Shown here: piece after piece, positions 16,763 to 18,461 of the stretch
Numbering within the stretch: position 1 is the stretch's first letter
How the letters are laid out: each line of letters starts with the position of its first letter
Source: JBBILU01 sp037444775
Lineage (GTDB): Bacteria > Patescibacteriota > Gracilibacteria > BD1-5 > UBA6164
Length of the DNA: 18,461 nt
Assembly: GCA_037444775.1 (NCBI GenBank)
Contig: JBBILU010000022.1
Coordinates: 1-18,461, forward strand
Direction of reading: 5' to 3'
Program-made: the position numbers and the translations under genes
The notes under the pieces: model-generated
Seen by the model: the letters and a program-made list of their open reading frames with translations, nothing else
Told to the model about the DNA's origin: nothing
Database searches by the model: none

Positions 16763-18451
16763 TTATTTTATTTTTTTAATCATAAAAAATATCCCTAGTG
16801 AAAATAAAATTGTAAGAATTATAATTAATCCCATGAAAAATATTTTATTAGATTCTATAAATCTATTATCTTCTTTATCACAAGCATCTCAAATTCAATC
16901 TTTATCAATATCTTTTTGCTCTGGATTATAAATATATGGACAATTATCATTTGAAAAAACTATCTCATCATTATCTTTATCTTCACATAAATTCCCTACT
17001 CAGTTATTGTCATCATCTTTTTGATCTGGATTTGAAACATTTATACAGTTATCTTTATATCAAATTAAGTTATCCAAATCAGAATCTTCACAAAAATCTC
17101 AAACATTATTTTTATTAAAATCTAATTGGTCAGTGTTTTGGATTTCTTTACAATTATCGCATAGATCTCATATTTCATCTTGGTCAATATCTTTTTGATC
17201 TGAATTGGCAACATTTTTACAATTATCAATTGAATCCATTATTCAATCTTTATCTAAATCATTAGATTTCAAAAAATCTTCTTCTGTTTCACAAAAATCT
17301 CAAATTCAATTATTATTTCTATCTTCTTGATTAGGATTTTTAAAATCACAATTATCACAAGCATTTCAAATTCAATCTTGATCAAAATCTTCTTGTAAAT
17401 TATTTGGTATTGTGATACAATTATCTTGAACATCAAATATAGAATCTTTATCTTTATCAAACTCACAAACATCTCATATTCAGTTTCTGTTTACATCTTT
17501 TTGATCTTTATTTGCAATATTTATACAATTATCTTTTTCTCAGATTATTCAGTCTAAGTCATCATCACTACATAAATCTCAAATTCAATCAGAATTGTTA
17601 TCTTTTTGGTTTGGATTATAAATATTTGTACAATTATCTTTTTCATCTATTATAAAATCTGAATCTGAATCCATTTTTTTTATAGGATTATATAATGGAT
17701 TATCTTTAAAAACTAATGAAACTTCTTTTGTATTTGAATCAATTTTATAGTTTGTAGAAGAAAATACTTTAGGTTCTACATACTGATAATTACATTCATT
17801 TTGCTCAAAAAATTCTATTTTTTCTTTACTTATTGGTTTTATTACCTTTATATTTTGAAGAGTTGTAAAATTAAGCTCATATATATGAAGTTTTTCTTTA
17901 GTAATTTGAGTTGTTTTTGGAATTAATTCTATTTTTAATGTATTCAAATCATAAGATTCTATATCTATTTTTTCTATTTTATCAAAGCTTTTTCAATCTA
18001 TAGATGTATAAAAAATAAAATTATAATTGTTTGAATTATAGTCAAATATAAATTTAAAAGTATTTCCTTTTAGAGTTTTTTCAAACTTAATTATTAAACT
18101 TTCTCAAATCAAAGTTTTACTATCTATTTCGATAAAAGTTTTTTTATTATCATCTTTCAATAATCAAAAATTTCAGTTTATATTTGCTTTATAATTGATA
18201 CTAGTTTCATTTTTACTCGGTGATTTCATTGGCAAAAAGTATTTTCATTGAAGTACTTTTATATCATCTAGCTCGGAAATAATTTTTATTTCTTTTCATA
18301 TCTCTATATCTTTTGTTTCTAGAGAAGAATAATTTTTATAACATTCTTTTCTAAAATCATTTCACAAACTTTTTAAATAATTTAAACTGTCAGCATTAGT
18401 TGGATTGAAAAAATAGAGAAAAAGAAATAAAGATAAAAAAATTTTTTTCAT
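16763..18451 (-). CDS. Secreted, membrane-anchored thrombospondin type-3 repeat protein
   Basis: 562 residues. A signal peptide (MKKIFLSLFLFLYFF, about 1-20) is followed by an N-terminal region (about 20-255) with beta-strand-like alternation and no recognised family. Residues about 260-535 hold eight thrombospondin type-3 repeats of the form DNC-x(6)-N-x-x-Q-x-D-x-x-x-(D/N)-x-(I/V)-G-x-x-C. Their closely spaced Asp/Asn residues bind calcium, and their cysteines can form disulfides. A C-terminal TM (about 539-557) ends in KKIK, a membrane anchor with the bulk outside. The family logic predicts a rigid, calcium-stabilised stalk displaying the N-terminal domain, plausibly for contact with host or neighbouring cells. 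Most repeat glycines are TGA. First gene of the operon; its promoter lies beyond the window. Confidence 0.85.
16880..17674 (-). repeat. Imperfect tandem repeats encoding eight TSP3 units
   Basis: The segment is built of units of roughly 70-130 bases, each starting with GAT AAT TGT (Asp-Asn-Cys) and ending near TGA-GAT-x-TGT (Gly-Asp-x-Cys). Units vary in length and have diverged in sequence. They are thus protein-level repeats under selection, not a recent DNA expansion. Confidence 0.75.
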
Positions 18452-18461
18452 ATTTAATTTA

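Noticed and set aside
16880..17674. CRISPR-like or satellite DNA repeats
   Set aside because: The repeats are in frame, diverged and unequal in length, and encode TSP3 motifs. They are a protein repeat, with no constant repeat and spacer pattern.
433..18451. UGA read as tryptophan (code 4, Mollicutes)
   Set aside because: TGA occupies invariant glycines of P-loops and methyltransferase motifs, while conserved Trp positions use TGG.

Overview
The window comes from a very AT-rich bacterium that reads UGA as glycine (genetic code 25), which points to the Candidate Phyla Radiation lineages Gracilibacteria (BD1-5) or Absconditabacteria (SR1). The evidence is in the sequence. The invariant glycines of the P-loops in the ABC ATPase, DnaX and MurE, and of motif I in the cytosine methyltransferase, are largely TGA. 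TGG still encodes tryptophan, and every gene ends in TAA or TAG. Under the standard code most of these genes look like rubble. Almost no start codon has a recognisable Shine-Dalgarno sequence; starts sit in A-rich contexts such as AAATATG.

Layout, left to right. 31-189: a short, slightly GC-richer minus-strand ORF that looks like a fragment. 433-1210: rpmF (L32) and nusB, each followed by a hairpin terminator. 1268-2104 (minus): a membrane-anchored, catalytically degenerate LytM/M23-like protein. 2302-5305: an operon of a secreted protein (broken or slipped at an A7 tract), an ABC-2 type ATPase and a 12-TM permease. 5302-6039 (minus): an HD phosphohydrolase resembling cyclic-nucleotide phosphodiesterases, convergent with the permease.

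6076-8686 is the most interesting part. Two divergent promoters share one -35 element. The plus-strand promoter reads into a 17-codon leader ORF with three consecutive threonine codons. The leader lies inside mutually exclusive hairpins that end in a 19-bp terminator. Beyond it are a small unknown protein and thrS (threonyl-tRNA synthetase). This has the layout of a peptide-leader attenuator sensing threonine. Between the unknown gene and thrS, a strong minus-strand promoter drives what looks like a roughly 65-nt structured small RNA.

8687-13120 (minus) is an apparent operon in the order murE, a frameshifted possible restriction gene, a C5-cytosine methyltransferase, dnaX, with gaps of 5-16 nt. 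The restriction-modification-like pair thus sits inside a housekeeping operon, and its methyltransferase can only be read with code 25. MurE lacks most of its N-terminal UDP-binding domain and the DNPR motif that selects meso-diaminopimelate.

13235-18451 (minus) is a surface-protein operon. It holds a secreted protein with eight thrombospondin type-3 calcium-binding repeats and a C-terminal anchor, a 29-codon membrane miniprotein starting one base after its stop codon, and a 1110-residue polytopic DUF2339-like protein, followed by a strong terminator. No tRNA, rRNA, CRISPR array or insertion sequence was found.
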